Origin: Cryomorpha ignava
GTDB taxonomy: Bacteria; Bacteroidota; Bacteroidia; Flavobacteriales_D; Cryomorphaceae
DNA: 64,000 nt
Assembly (NCBI RefSeq): GCF_010686655.1
Contig: NZ_JAAGVY010000019.1
Span: 1 to 64,000, forward strand
Direction: 5' to 3'
The notes under the pieces were generated by a model that was given only the letters and a program-made list of their open reading frames with translations, was not told the origin of the DNA and ran no database searches. Positions 35,555 through 44,034 of the stretch are shown here, piece by piece; the stretch's first letter is position 1, and each line of letters starts with the position of its first letter. A program made the position numbers and the translations under genes.

Positions 35555-36440
35555 GCGCTTTCAATTTTTCTTTAGTTACTTCCTCCTGATTGCACAGCCA
35601 GGTACACGACAAGCTGGCGGCCAGTGAAGGAACAAGCATTACATTGTCAATTTCCTTATAGTTTAATTCTGCTCCAAGGGCTGCAAAAGCATAAAAAGTA
35701 TCGCCGGCACCGATGGTATCCATTACAGGCCCTTTAAAAACCCGCTGATGTACATAATTTTTTCCATCGAAATAGACTGACCCTCTTGCTCCCAAAGTTA
35801 AGAAAAGCTTATCGGCCTGGAGCTCATAATTATACAAATTAGCAATAGCCGTGCGCTCACTAAAATCGGTTTTTGAATTTACTTGCAGACTCGCTTCGCG
35901 CAAATCCATGCAGGCACTCTTCTTTTCCCAATCTTTCCACTTACTCATTCGGTTATAACCAAAATTGTTGCTATTGGTCTGTGTCATAAAATGAAACTTT
36001 CCGTTAACTTTTAGTTTATCGCAAAAACCATGGCCAAAATCGGCAACGATAACCACATCATAGCCTGCAGAATCTATCTCAACCTCTCCAAAATTCCTGC
36101 TGTCAAATTTATTAATCTCAACGTGTTTCTTTTTGTCGTCTTTGTCTATCAGCCTCGTTTTTACAATCTCACCCTTCTTATTGGTAACAAGATCGACCTT
36201 TTCGACAAAATCTTCAAGGTGCTTAGCAATTGCCGCGGCACCGCCAAGCTGCTGCTCTTTTCCTCCGTCCGCATTCGTGTACCGAAATACCGGACAAAAC
36301 GATTTCATGCTCTGACCTTCGTATTCAACTTCAATAAATTCATCTATAATTGTTTCGCCAATTACACAGACTTTCATGTCTTTAACTTGATGAATAAAAC
36401 TTTCTATTTCACTTTTAATATTGGTCATTCCTTGTATCAC
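35535..36440 (-). CDS. PfkB/HldE-kinase-like sugar kinase
   Basis: This 301-residue ribokinase-fold kinase resembles the first domain of HldE (heptose 7-phosphate kinase). It has VCVIGETIIDEFIEV (near 24-38), EQQLGGAAAIAKHL (near 62-75) and the C-terminal anion hole/catalytic motif DTIGAGDTFYAFAALG, which includes the catalytic Asp. It lacks the fused nucleotidyltransferase domain of HldE; a separate TagD-like gene two genes downstream could provide it. It starts the four-gene cassette, about 97 bp after the preceding operon gene. Confidence 0.83.
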   Translation of the reverse strand: MIQGMTNIKSEIESFIHQVKDMKVCVIGETIIDEFIEVEYEGQSMKSFCPVFRYTNADGGKEQQLGGAAAIAKHLEDFVEKVDLVTNKKGEIVKTRLIDKDDKKKHVEINKFDSRNFGEVEIDSAGYDVVIVADFGHGFCDKLKVNGKFHFMTQTNSNNFGYNRMSKWKDWEKKSACMDLREASLQVNSKTDFSERTAIANLYNYELQADKLFLTLGARGSVYFDGKNYVHQRVFKGPVMDTIGAGDTFYAFAALGAELNYKEIDNVMLVPSLAASLSCTWLCNQEEVTKEKLKAHADRFV

Positions 36441-36537
36441 TGAATTACAAACCTCATTATCTGGAGATTATATTTTATTGCTTTCCGCGAAATAAATAAC
36501 TTCGGGATAAATAAATTAAAAATTTATGCTCTACTGG

Positions 36538-37560
36538 TTATAAATTTCCCGAAGCAGCAAAGTTCTCAATTTCCTGCATATTTAAAGCATAGTTTAATGA
36601 TTGTGAGGTTAGATTTTTGCGAAAGCGCACCGTATCCATTAATCCTTTAACTGGGGGCGACCCTTTGAAAATGATTAAAACGGGTGTTTTAACGTAGGCA
36701 CCCAGATGAACTGCACCGGAATGCTGTGTAATGATTAATCTGGCATTCGCACAATATTTCAGCGTATCGGCATTATCTGAAGATACCTTGAGTTCAATAT
36801 TTCCTCCTGAATTTACAACTGCGCTAAAAGATGGATGGCCCACCAGCAAAACCTTATCAAAATAGGGAGATACACGGCGTGCAATTTCTTCGTAATCCCA
36901 TGACTCACCATTGTTAGGAGTAACTTTGCCTCCTTTTTTTCGAGGAAAAATTACGCATATATTCTCTTTAGATTTTCCATACACTTTTGAAAGATCATAA
37001 ATACTCTGCTTCCCTTCGAGTTGCCAATTTCGAAAAACATACCAATACATATTGTTTTGCGAGATGTCCAGAATGGGCTTCCCTTCTGCTCTTGCCACGG
37101 CTTTAAAACCTTCAACAATTCCCCTGAATCGTTCAGGAAGAATGGTGGCGTTGGCATTGGGTGCTGATTCTGCAAAAAAATCGGGTAAAGGATACCATTT
37201 ATAAATTATGGAATCACCATTTTCATCAATAAGAAATGGCTTATGAAGCTCCATTCCACAATAGTGAATCTTAACGCCTTTTTTATGCAAATGAACTAAA
37301 AACGGTAAGTTATGGAGTAAAAAATGACCAAACTCACCTTTAAACGGGCCGTAATAGCATTCCTTTTGCTGTAAAGCATTTTTATAAAAGCTCTTAATCT
37401 TTCTGTAAGACTGCCATATTATTAATCGGTAATGGAGTTTCCCCTTCCAGTTTAATCCTTGCATACCATAGGCTACAGTAGATGCGCCATCTGTCGAAAT
37501 CAGAAATTCTTCTCTCGGGCTAAGCGATACAATTTCTTTAGGCATTTGGGAAAAGGGCAT
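36538..37560 (-). CDS. Glycosyltransferase-like protein (GT-B, possibly GT61 or GT9 related)
   Basis: The 340-residue protein has GEFGHFLLHNLPFLVHL near 75-91, like the YGHFLLE region of GT61/DUF563 enzymes. It also has CANARLIITQHSGAVHLGAY near 280-299, where GT-B enzymes bind the nucleotide sugar. The match is partial and the family is not certain. No signal peptide or membrane helix. It overlaps the GT4 gene before it by 23 bp and lies in the polysaccharide run. Confidence 0.6.
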   Translation of the reverse strand: MPFSQMPKEIVSLSPREEFLISTDGASTVAYGMQGLNWKGKLHYRLIIWQSYRKIKSFYKNALQQKECYYGPFKGEFGHFLLHNLPFLVHLHKKGVKIHYCGMELHKPFLIDENGDSIIYKWYPLPDFFAESAPNANATILPERFRGIVEGFKAVARAEGKPILDISQNNMYWYVFRNWQLEGKQSIYDLSKVYGKSKENICVIFPRKKGGKVTPNNGESWDYEEIARRVSPYFDKVLLVGHPSFSAVVNSGGNIELKVSSDNADTLKYCANARLIITQHSGAVHLGAYVKTPVLIIFKGSPPVKGLMDTVRFRKNLTSQSLNYALNMQEIENFAASGNL

Positions 37561-38719
37561 TTTTTACTGCATCGGGGCCGAACCGCTCTTTTACAGAATC
37601 AATTATTAATTCGGGATTGAACGTATTGTAGTTCTCAACCATATTAAGCATTTTTTCGGCTAGATCGTCGGCGTTATCCGGAACAAAAAAGGTTCCGTTC
37701 TGGTTATTGATGATTTCTGTCGGGCCGTCTATTCGCGAAGAAATTGCGGGGAGGCCGCGAGCCATTGCTTCTATGATTACTACGCCAAAAGTTTCGGCAT
37801 GTGAACTTAAGACAAAGCAGTGCGATTCATCTAAAAGTTCGAGTATTCGTTTTCGTGATTGAAATCCGAGAATTTGACATTGATTTGAAATACCTAAATC
37901 TTTTGCTTGCTTTTTTAAGGATTCAAATAGTGCACCATCACCGGCTATTAGGAGTTTAAACTTAGTCTGGCCTTTAAATTTTTTGGCGAAAGCATCCAGA
38001 ATAAGCTTTTGATTCTTGTTTTTATTGAGTAGCGCTACATTTATGAATTGAAAAGTATTTTCAGGTTTCTGAATGGCTGAAGGATCAATAAAAAAATCGT
38101 CAGTAATTACATTTGGACAATATTCAAAAGGGAGTTCAAAAAGGTGTGCCATTTTGTCCACATAGGCATCTGTAACTGCAAATCTGCGATCTGCATTCCT
38201 TACAAACTCTTTTTGAGTTGCCATAGAATCAAAAGAATTTGCACAAGGAAAGGCGTTTTTCGAAAGGAAAGAAGAATGTTCCATATACCACACAGGCAGT
38301 TCAAAAACGCTGCGAATGTAATTGGTTAAATAGCAATAATCAAAAACCCCATGGTGAAAAATAAGATCGGGCTTAGCATGCTTTTTAATGTAATTTTCAA
38401 TAGCCTTCTGAGCATTGCGCAATAAATTAATCTTTCGCTGTTTTTCAGGAAAAGAGTACATTCTAAGCGGTAACTTATGAATGGTAAAGTTATCTATATG
38501 GTTGATATCCAGTCTTTTTCTGAATTTCAAGAACTTGGATTTATTGAAAAGTCTGGCTGCAAAGTTGCCAAAGGTTACTTCGCTCGAAAGCAAAATTGCA
38601 CATTTATATCCCCTTGATTGAAGGGCAAGCATTTGTAATTCTACGAAAGTGCCTGCAGAGGATTCACTGGTGGGAAACCAGGAGGATATAAAAAGAATGT
38701 GCGGCCTAGTTTCTTGCAT
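37538..38719 (-). CDS. Glycosyltransferase family 4
   Basis: A GT4 enzyme of 393 residues. The N-lobe has HILFISSWFPTSESSAGTFV (7-26), with YMEHSSFLSKN near 145. The C-lobe has KLLIAGDGALFESL and CFVLSSHAETFGVVIIEAMA with the E-x7-E motif, then AISSRIDGPTEII. It overlaps its neighbours by 14 and 23 bp. Substrate unknown. Confidence 0.93.
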   Translation of the reverse strand: MQETRPHILFISSWFPTSESSAGTFVELQMLALQSRGYKCAILLSSEVTFGNFAARLFNKSKFLKFRKRLDINHIDNFTIHKLPLRMYSFPEKQRKINLLRNAQKAIENYIKKHAKPDLIFHHGVFDYCYLTNYIRSVFELPVWYMEHSSFLSKNAFPCANSFDSMATQKEFVRNADRRFAVTDAYVDKMAHLFELPFEYCPNVITDDFFIDPSAIQKPENTFQFINVALLNKNKNQKLILDAFAKKFKGQTKFKLLIAGDGALFESLKKQAKDLGISNQCQILGFQSRKRILELLDESHCFVLSSHAETFGVVIIEAMARGLPAISSRIDGPTEIINNQNGTFFVPDNADDLAEKMLNMVENYNTFNPELIIDSVKERFGPDAVKNALFPNA

Positions 38720-39794
38720 AATCGCTAAGCTTAACCCTGCAGGAGAAGTTAACAGGAGAAAAAATATAATCTCCCAAATTTTTACGAAAGCTCTTTTCTA
38801 AATATCGTTGAAGAAAACCCAGACGATTGTACATCATATTATGCTTAAACCGCAAATAGCTATAACCGACACCGTATTTGTTTTTATCAACCAAACCCAG
38901 GTCATAGGTCTGCTTCCACATTTCCAAGGCTTCCTTCAAAGCATTTTTACCAAGTGTTTTAGTATGCCAGCGCATCATTTGTGCAATGTCTAAAATATAT
39001 CTGGCGAGCAACAAACGTTCTTTTTTACCAAGTTTTTCGGCACCGGCTAATAGATCAGCGTGTCGCAGTATCATTTGAAATCGCTGGCGAAAATGGTCTA
39101 CCGATTGGGAAGATTTTCGCGGCAAACTTTCAGTGTTTTGCCGATAAAAAATATCAGGGCTCTTGTGTATATATCGATACTTAAAGCCTACTATTAAAGC
39201 TCTTACATGCAAATCATAATCTTGCTGGCTATGCAAGCTCAAATCAAAACACCCCAATGACTCTAGGGTTGACTTCCTCCAGATGGGGCCTGAAATAAGC
39301 CAAACCACATCGCGATCAAGAAAACGATGTAAATCTGGTGTTGATGTAGGGATATTTGAAATAAAATCAGAATCACCAATTGTATCATTAAAAATACCCA
39401 TTGGATAAACGATAAAATCTAAATCCGGATTGGCTTCAAAATCGCGGTTACGATCCATCAAACAGTTTTCCATCATCAAATCATCACTGTCGAGAAAAAT
39501 GATCAGCTCTGATTTTGACTGTTCAATTCCCAGATTACGTGATGCATTGCCACCTTTTATTCCTGTTGTATTTTTTAGAAACAAACACCGCTCGTCGCCA
39601 TCAGCCGATTCAATTGCTTTTTCAAAACTGCCGTCTGTAGATCCATCATCTATAAAAATAAATTCCCAATCCTCAAATGACTGATTCAAAACCGACTGTA
39701 CGCATTGAATTACGGCATCGCCTTTATTATAATTGGGAGTAATAACAGTAAGTTTTGGATTCAAATCCAGATAGCATTTTTTATGAGGTTGCAA
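38706..39794 (-). CDS. Glycosyltransferase family 2
   Basis: A GT2 enzyme of 362 residues: KLTVITPNYNKGDAVIQCVQ near 14-33, EFIFIDDGSTDGSFEKAI, NASRNLGIEQSKSELIIFLD, and the metal-binding SDD (LDSDDLM). The long C-terminal region is helical and may bind the acceptor lipid or partner proteins. It overlaps the downstream GT4 by 14 bp. Confidence 0.93.
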   Translation of the reverse strand: MQPHKKCYLDLNPKLTVITPNYNKGDAVIQCVQSVLNQSFEDWEFIFIDDGSTDGSFEKAIESADGDERCLFLKNTTGIKGGNASRNLGIEQSKSELIIFLDSDDLMMENCLMDRNRDFEANPDLDFIVYPMGIFNDTIGDSDFISNIPTSTPDLHRFLDRDVVWLISGPIWRKSTLESLGCFDLSLHSQQDYDLHVRALIVGFKYRYIHKSPDIFYRQNTESLPRKSSQSVDHFRQRFQMILRHADLLAGAEKLGKKERLLLARYILDIAQMMRWHTKTLGKNALKEALEMWKQTYDLGLVDKNKYGVGYSYLRFKHNMMYNRLGFLQRYLEKSFRKNLGDYIFSPVNFSCRVKLSDYARN

Positions 39795-39796
39795 AG

Positions 39797-40756
39797 CTAT
39801 TCATAAAAATCAAAACTCTGTTTAACAGTTAAGTGGAAAATCAAGTTTCTGAAGTACTTTACTCTGGGATCTTTTAGTAGTGCAGGGTCTATTCGCCAAA
39901 GTTTTATTAAAAGAGAAATATCCGAACGCTTTTTTGTAAGCATATCTTTATCGCTCAAGTTATTGAGTTCATAATGGTATTTAAGTAAAACTTTGGTGAG
40001 TATCTCTTTCACATCCTCACCCCTATTTTCTCTCACAGCCCAGTGCAACAAGGCAATACATAAATTTACCCTCGACCTTTTGAGACGTTCAATATCTCTA
40101 CTGCTATTGTCGCGGTGAAACCGTCTTATCGCTACGGGTTGATGTATAATTCCGCCGAATAACTTGCATTTTAAGGAGAGCTTCGTCATCCACTCTGTAT
40201 CTTGCGTAAGCCAAAGCGTGTTTGAGAAATACCCTATTTCATCAATGACTTTTCGCTTTACCGTTAAACCTATCAAGGCAAAAAATCCGTCATTCCCAAA
40301 AGGACTATAGCTAAAAAAAACTTTATCCGGTATAGGATTAGTTCGGATCATGGTCAGACCGGAATTGTCTATTTCTCCATTCCAGTCTTCCGTTGCCCTC
40401 GCCTCATACACACCATCGGCATCTGCATGTTTTGAGAATAGCCTCTGCGTTTCCGCAAATCGATTCTCTTTCCAGTAATCATCTGCATCTAAAAAGGCGA
40501 CATACTCTTGAGTCGCTGTTTTCAACCCAAGATTTCGCGCCGGCCCGGGACCGAGATTTGCACGTTTGGGATGGTGCAACACAATAATACGCTTGTCCTG
40601 TGAGGCAAATTCTTCGATAATATGGAGCGATTTGTCGGTACAACCGTCGTCAACGACAATACATTCCACCACTTCCTTCTGGATTAATACAGATTGCAAA
40701 GCCGCAGCAATAAATGCAGAAGCGTTATAAACTGGGATTATTACAGAAACTTTCAA
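39797..40756 (-). CDS. Glycosyltransferase family 2
   Basis: A GT2 enzyme of 319 residues beginning MKVSVIIPVYNASAFIAAAL, with VVDDGCTDKSLHII, GPGPARNLGLKTATQEYVAF and the metal-binding LDADDYW. It is the first gene of the 20-kb minus-strand polysaccharide run. A perfect TATCTTTG promoter box lies 24 bp upstream, so it probably opens the operon. Confidence 0.94.
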   Translation of the reverse strand: MKVSVIIPVYNASAFIAAALQSVLIQKEVVECIVVDDGCTDKSLHIIEEFASQDKRIIVLHHPKRANLGPGPARNLGLKTATQEYVAFLDADDYWKENRFAETQRLFSKHADADGVYEARATEDWNGEIDNSGLTMIRTNPIPDKVFFSYSPFGNDGFFALIGLTVKRKVIDEIGYFSNTLWLTQDTEWMTKLSLKCKLFGGIIHQPVAIRRFHRDNSSRDIERLKRSRVNLCIALLHWAVRENRGEDVKEILTKVLLKYHYELNNLSDKDMLTKKRSDISLLIKLWRIDPALLKDPRVKYFRNLIFHLTVKQSFDFYE

Positions 40757-40772
40757 GATATTTGAGCAGAAT

Positions 40773-41447
40773 TTGGCAACAAAGATAAACGCATTGACAA
40801 CTCCCCAAAATAAAGCTTTTAATCAGAAAGTTTTTTGCATTGGTCTTAATAAAACAGGAACTACTTCTCTGGAGCAATTTATGCGAGAAAATGGTTTTAA
40901 ATGCGGAGATCAGGCTGAAGGAGAATTGCTTATTAATGCTTACACCGATAAGCGATGGGACGAGATAGTTTCATTTTGCAACTCGGCAGAATTTTTTCAA
41001 GATTTACCGTTTAGTGCGCCTAAAACAGCGGAAGTTTTACTTAAAAAATTCCCGGATGCCAAGTACATTCTTACCATTCGCGAAAGCGCTGAAGTCTGGT
41101 ATAAATCAATTACTGAATTTCATAAAATCAAGTTTGGCAAAGCAGGAAACTTACCGACTAAAGCAGATTTAAACCGGGCGCTATACCGCTACAAAGGCTT
41201 TGCATGGGATGCCAATCGGGCGCTCTATGATTCTCCCGAAAAGGAACCATATCAAAAAGTCACTTTAATCAAAGCTTACGAAGATCACATCCACAACGTA
41301 AATCAGCTTTTTAAAGGAAAGCAGAATTTGCTTATCATTGATATCGGTAAACGTGATGCGGTACAGCACCTGAACGATTTTTTAGGTATCAAATCGAATT
41401 TAAACACAATGCCCTGGCTAAACAAAACATCTGAAGCGAAAAAATGA
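40773..41447 (+). CDS. Sulfotransferase family protein
   Basis: The 224-residue protein shows the two PAPS-binding parts of sulfotransferases: the 5'-phosphosulfate loop FCIGLNKTGTTSLEQFM (near 21-37) and the 3'-phosphate region YILTIRESAEVWYKSI (near 96-111). It likely transfers sulfate to a sugar or similar group of the polysaccharide. No ATG fits before residue 37, so a TTG start is used, 17 bp from the divergent operon; the start is uncertain. It overlaps the aminotransferase gene by 4 bp (ATGA). Confidence 0.85.
   Translation: MATKINALTTPQNKAFNQKVFCIGLNKTGTTSLEQFMRENGFKCGDQAEGELLINAYTDKRWDEIVSFCNSAEFFQDLPFSAPKTAEVLLKKFPDAKYILTIRESAEVWYKSITEFHKIKFGKAGNLPTKADLNRALYRYKGFAWDANRALYDSPEKEPYQKVTLIKAYEDHIHNVNQLFKGKQNLLIIDIGKRDAVQHLNDFLGIKSNLNTMPWLNKTSEAKK
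40780..40787 (-). promoter_or_regulatory. Candidate -7 box for the main polysaccharide operon (TATCTTTG)
   Basis: The reverse complement reads TATCTTTG, an exact TAnnTTTG match, 24 bp ahead of the first GT2 start on the minus strand. It lies inside the first codons of the divergent sulfotransferase gene, whose own start is a weak TTG. Confidence 0.4.
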
Positions 41448-42520
41448 TTCCGGCTACAAAACCATATTTGCCCGAAAGGGAAAAATACGATGCCCTTCTG
41501 AATGGAATCTGGGAGCGCAACTGGATTACAAATCATGGCCCGCTGGTACGAGAATTTGAAAAAAAGTTATCAGACCATCTTGATTTAGAACATGTTTCTT
41601 TTGTAAGTAGCGGCACCATGGCCTTGGAGCTTATGCTAAAAACGCTACCTGAAAATGGTGAAGTCATCACCTCCCCATTTTCTTATGTAGCTACTGCAAA
41701 TGCAATTTCCTGGCAAGGACACACACCTGTTTTTGCTGATATCTTGCCCGGAAAACTGACCATTGATCCGCAGAAGGTACGCGAGAAAATCACTTCGGAT
41801 ACTCGTGCCATTCTCGCAACTCATATTTACGGAAATGCCTGCGAAATTGAAGATTTAGAGTCTATCGGCAAAGAATTTAACATTCCTGTTTTTTATGACG
41901 GAGCACATTGTTTTGGGAGTAAATACATTGGCAAATCTCTCTTAAATTACGGCGATATGGCGGCGCTAAGCACGCACGCCACAAAGATTTTTCACACAGT
42001 AAATGGCGGAGTAGTTGTATCTCAAAATGCAGCCCAGAAAACGAAAATTGACCTGATGCGGAATTTTGGCCACAACGGCTTGAATAATTTTGAAGAAATT
42101 GGAATAAATGGAAAAAACAGCGAGTTTCACGCCGCAATGGGTCTCGCTATTCTGGAAGATGCAGAAATGCTGTTGGAGAAGAGAAAAAAACAATCTGCGT
42201 ATTATTTTAAAAATCTAATAGACAGCAATTTCGAATTGATTCAAATAAAAAATGAAGGCGAAACAAACGGCTCTTATTTTCCGTTAATTTGCAGGTCGAA
42301 ACAAAAATCTGAAGATCTGATTGCCCTGGCAAATGAAGCAGGAATAGAACTAAGAAGGTATTTCAACCCTGCTTTGAATACGCTTAAGTTTCTGAATCAA
42401 TCTTCATGTCCTGTTGCAGAAGATATTTCTGCAAGGATAATTTGCCTACCATTATACCACGATCTTAGCCAACTCGAACAGGACAAAATTTTAAATGAAA
42501 TTAAAAAGTTCCATGGCTAA
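41444..42520 (+). CDS. DegT/DnrJ/EryC1/StrS family PLP-dependent sugar aminotransferase
   Basis: The 358-residue protein is a fold type I aminotransferase of the sugar (AHBA/StrS) family. It has SFVSSGTMALELMLKTL near 52-68, VFYDGAHCFGSKYIGK (PLP Asp) and the STHATKIFHTVNGG motif with the PLP-binding Lys. Such enzymes put an amino group on a keto sugar nucleotide. The needed dehydratase is not obvious here unless one of the epimerase-like SDR proteins does it. It overlaps both neighbours. Confidence 0.92.
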   Translation: MIPATKPYLPEREKYDALLNGIWERNWITNHGPLVREFEKKLSDHLDLEHVSFVSSGTMALELMLKTLPENGEVITSPFSYVATANAISWQGHTPVFADILPGKLTIDPQKVREKITSDTRAILATHIYGNACEIEDLESIGKEFNIPVFYDGAHCFGSKYIGKSLLNYGDMAALSTHATKIFHTVNGGVVVSQNAAQKTKIDLMRNFGHNGLNNFEEIGINGKNSEFHAAMGLAILEDAEMLLEKRKKQSAYYFKNLIDSNFELIQIKNEGETNGSYFPLICRSKQKSEDLIALANEAGIELRRYFNPALNTLKFLNQSSCPVAEDISARIICLPLYHDLSQLEQDKILNEIKKFHG

Positions 42521-43409
42521 TCCGCTTGTATCGGTAATCGTACTCACTTATAATCATGCGGCATTTATTGAGCAATGCCTCAGTTCAATTTTAGATCAGG
42601 AATCTGATTTTGATTTTGAAATAATCGTGAGTGATGATTCTTCAACAGATAGCACTTCTGCTAAGATCAACAAAATAAGTCAGATTGTTAGCCTGCTACA
42701 TTCGCACGAAACCGAAAAAAACCTGGGTGCAGCCCGAAATTTTGAGTCAGCTTTCGCGAAATGTCGCGGTGAGTACATCGCATTTTGCGAAGGAGATGAC
42801 TATTGGTGTGACCCAAAAAAGCTGGCGAAGCAAATCGAAATTTTAAAGAATGACTCGTCGGCCACATTGGTTTATGCCAATTATGGCAAAGTAGAAGAAA
42901 GCGGTAAACTGATTGAAGCATCGGTTCTAAATCCGCTCAAAAACTCCTTTGGGCTCCATGATTTTATCGATGGCCACGGCCCCACTATACACAGCATGGT
43001 GGTGCGAAGAGAAATTTTTCCTGCGAAATTTCCTTCAGCTTTTTTTCAGGTTGAAAATCCGGATGTTTTCATTATCGGGTGGGCGCTTACAAAGGGTCGG
43101 GGAGCGTACATTCCCGAAACACTCTCGATGTACCGCATCCACGAAAGTGGGATTTATGCTTCGAAAACCAGAACGGAAAAAAACTTGCTGCGCTACGCTA
43201 CCCGGATGGAATTTTTTGGCACAATGCCACTTTCTTACCGCTCATTTTACCAAACTGCAATTACGAAATTTGAAGAGTCACTGGCACGGACTAATCGAAA
43301 TGGTGATAAACGGTTGTTTGCAAAATACGTAAAGCTTTTACCTTTGGGAAGACGAGTAATCTTTGGTTTGAGACGCAATTACTACCGCGCAAGAACGAGA
43401 GGCAAATAA
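42513..43409 (+). CDS. Glycosyltransferase family 2
   Basis: The ATG at 42513 is chosen because the chain then starts MANPLVSVIVLTYNHAAFIE, as in GT2 relatives; an ATG 18 bp upstream is also possible. About 298 residues. Motifs are IIVSDDSSTDSTSAKI, the RGEYIAFCEGDDYW acidic motif, and a conserved MYRIHESGIYA near the C-terminus. It overlaps the aminotransferase stop by 8 bp and is the last gene of the plus-strand islet. Confidence 0.9.
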   Translation: MANPLVSVIVLTYNHAAFIEQCLSSILDQESDFDFEIIVSDDSSTDSTSAKINKISQIVSLLHSHETEKNLGAARNFESAFAKCRGEYIAFCEGDDYWCDPKKLAKQIEILKNDSSATLVYANYGKVEESGKLIEASVLNPLKNSFGLHDFIDGHGPTIHSMVVRREIFPAKFPSAFFQVENPDVFIIGWALTKGRGAYIPETLSMYRIHESGIYASKTRTEKNLLRYATRMEFFGTMPLSYRSFYQTAITKFEESLARTNRNGDKRLFAKYVKLLPLGRRVIFGLRRNYYRARTRGK

Positions 43410-43449
43410 TTATTAGAAGAGTAATTTGTAAGTGGGAATCGGCAAGTGG

Positions 43450-44022
43450 TTAGTCCGCGTCGTTAGATTTTCGCAGGTCTTCTTCCAATTTAAAGAGATC
43501 AGCTTTTCGCTCTTTTACCACTCGACATGGTTGGCCGGTAGCAATTACTTTTTCTGGAATATCCATTCCTACGAGTGCGTAAGCGCCAATTGCAGAACCC
43601 ACTCCTACCGAAACGCCTGGCAAAATAGTAGCACAGGTACCTACTATAACGTGCTTATGAAGATGCACAGGTGCAGAAGCCACATTCTTATATTTTTCGG
43701 GAACAGTGGGGTTAGTAAGGGTAGCACCGCTATAATCATCTGAAGATGAATAGATAAAGACACGAGATGACAAACCTGAAAAATCATCCATTTTGATTTC
43801 CGCAGCTCCCATCAACCCACAAAAACAAGCAACATGAACATAATCACCAAGAATAATTCCATCATTCCCTGCCGAAAGAATGGCGAAATCGTCAATGCGT
43901 ACATGACTACCAATAGAGATTTGGGATGAATTGTAAATAGAAGCTTTGTCAGAAATTTTCACGTCGGTTCCTAACTTTTTAAATCCCATTGCATTCAGCT
44001 GATCCTTATCTAAATATCCCAT
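43450..44022 (-). CDS. Hexapeptide-repeat acyltransferase
   Basis: This 190-residue left-handed beta-helix protein has hexapeptide turns (SISIGSHVRIDDFAILS, GIILGDYVHVACFCGLMG, VIVGTCATILPGVSVGVGS) and the NAT/LAT-like end VIATGQPCRVVKERKA. It has a central loop around 90-110 that may bind the acceptor. It is likely an O- or N-acetyltransferase on a sugar of the polysaccharide. It follows the ABC ATPase gene by 12 bp. Confidence 0.88.
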   Translation of the reverse strand: MGYLDKDQLNAMGFKKLGTDVKISDKASIYNSSQISIGSHVRIDDFAILSAGNDGIILGDYVHVACFCGLMGAAEIKMDDFSGLSSRVFIYSSSDDYSGATLTNPTVPEKYKNVASAPVHLHKHVIVGTCATILPGVSVGVGSAIGAYALVGMDIPEKVIATGQPCRVVKERKADLFKLEEDLRKSNDAD

Positions 44023-44034
44023 TTCAAGATTCTT

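Noticed and set aside
36030-36443. 137-codon plus-strand frame over the kinase gene
   Set aside because: Antisense to a gene with intact PfkB motifs; Phe/Asn-rich shadow.
36441-36537. Gap before the kinase gene as an operon boundary with its own promoter
   Set aside because: About 97 bp with no exact TAnnTTTG box on the minus strand and no terminator; read-through from upstream is as likely.
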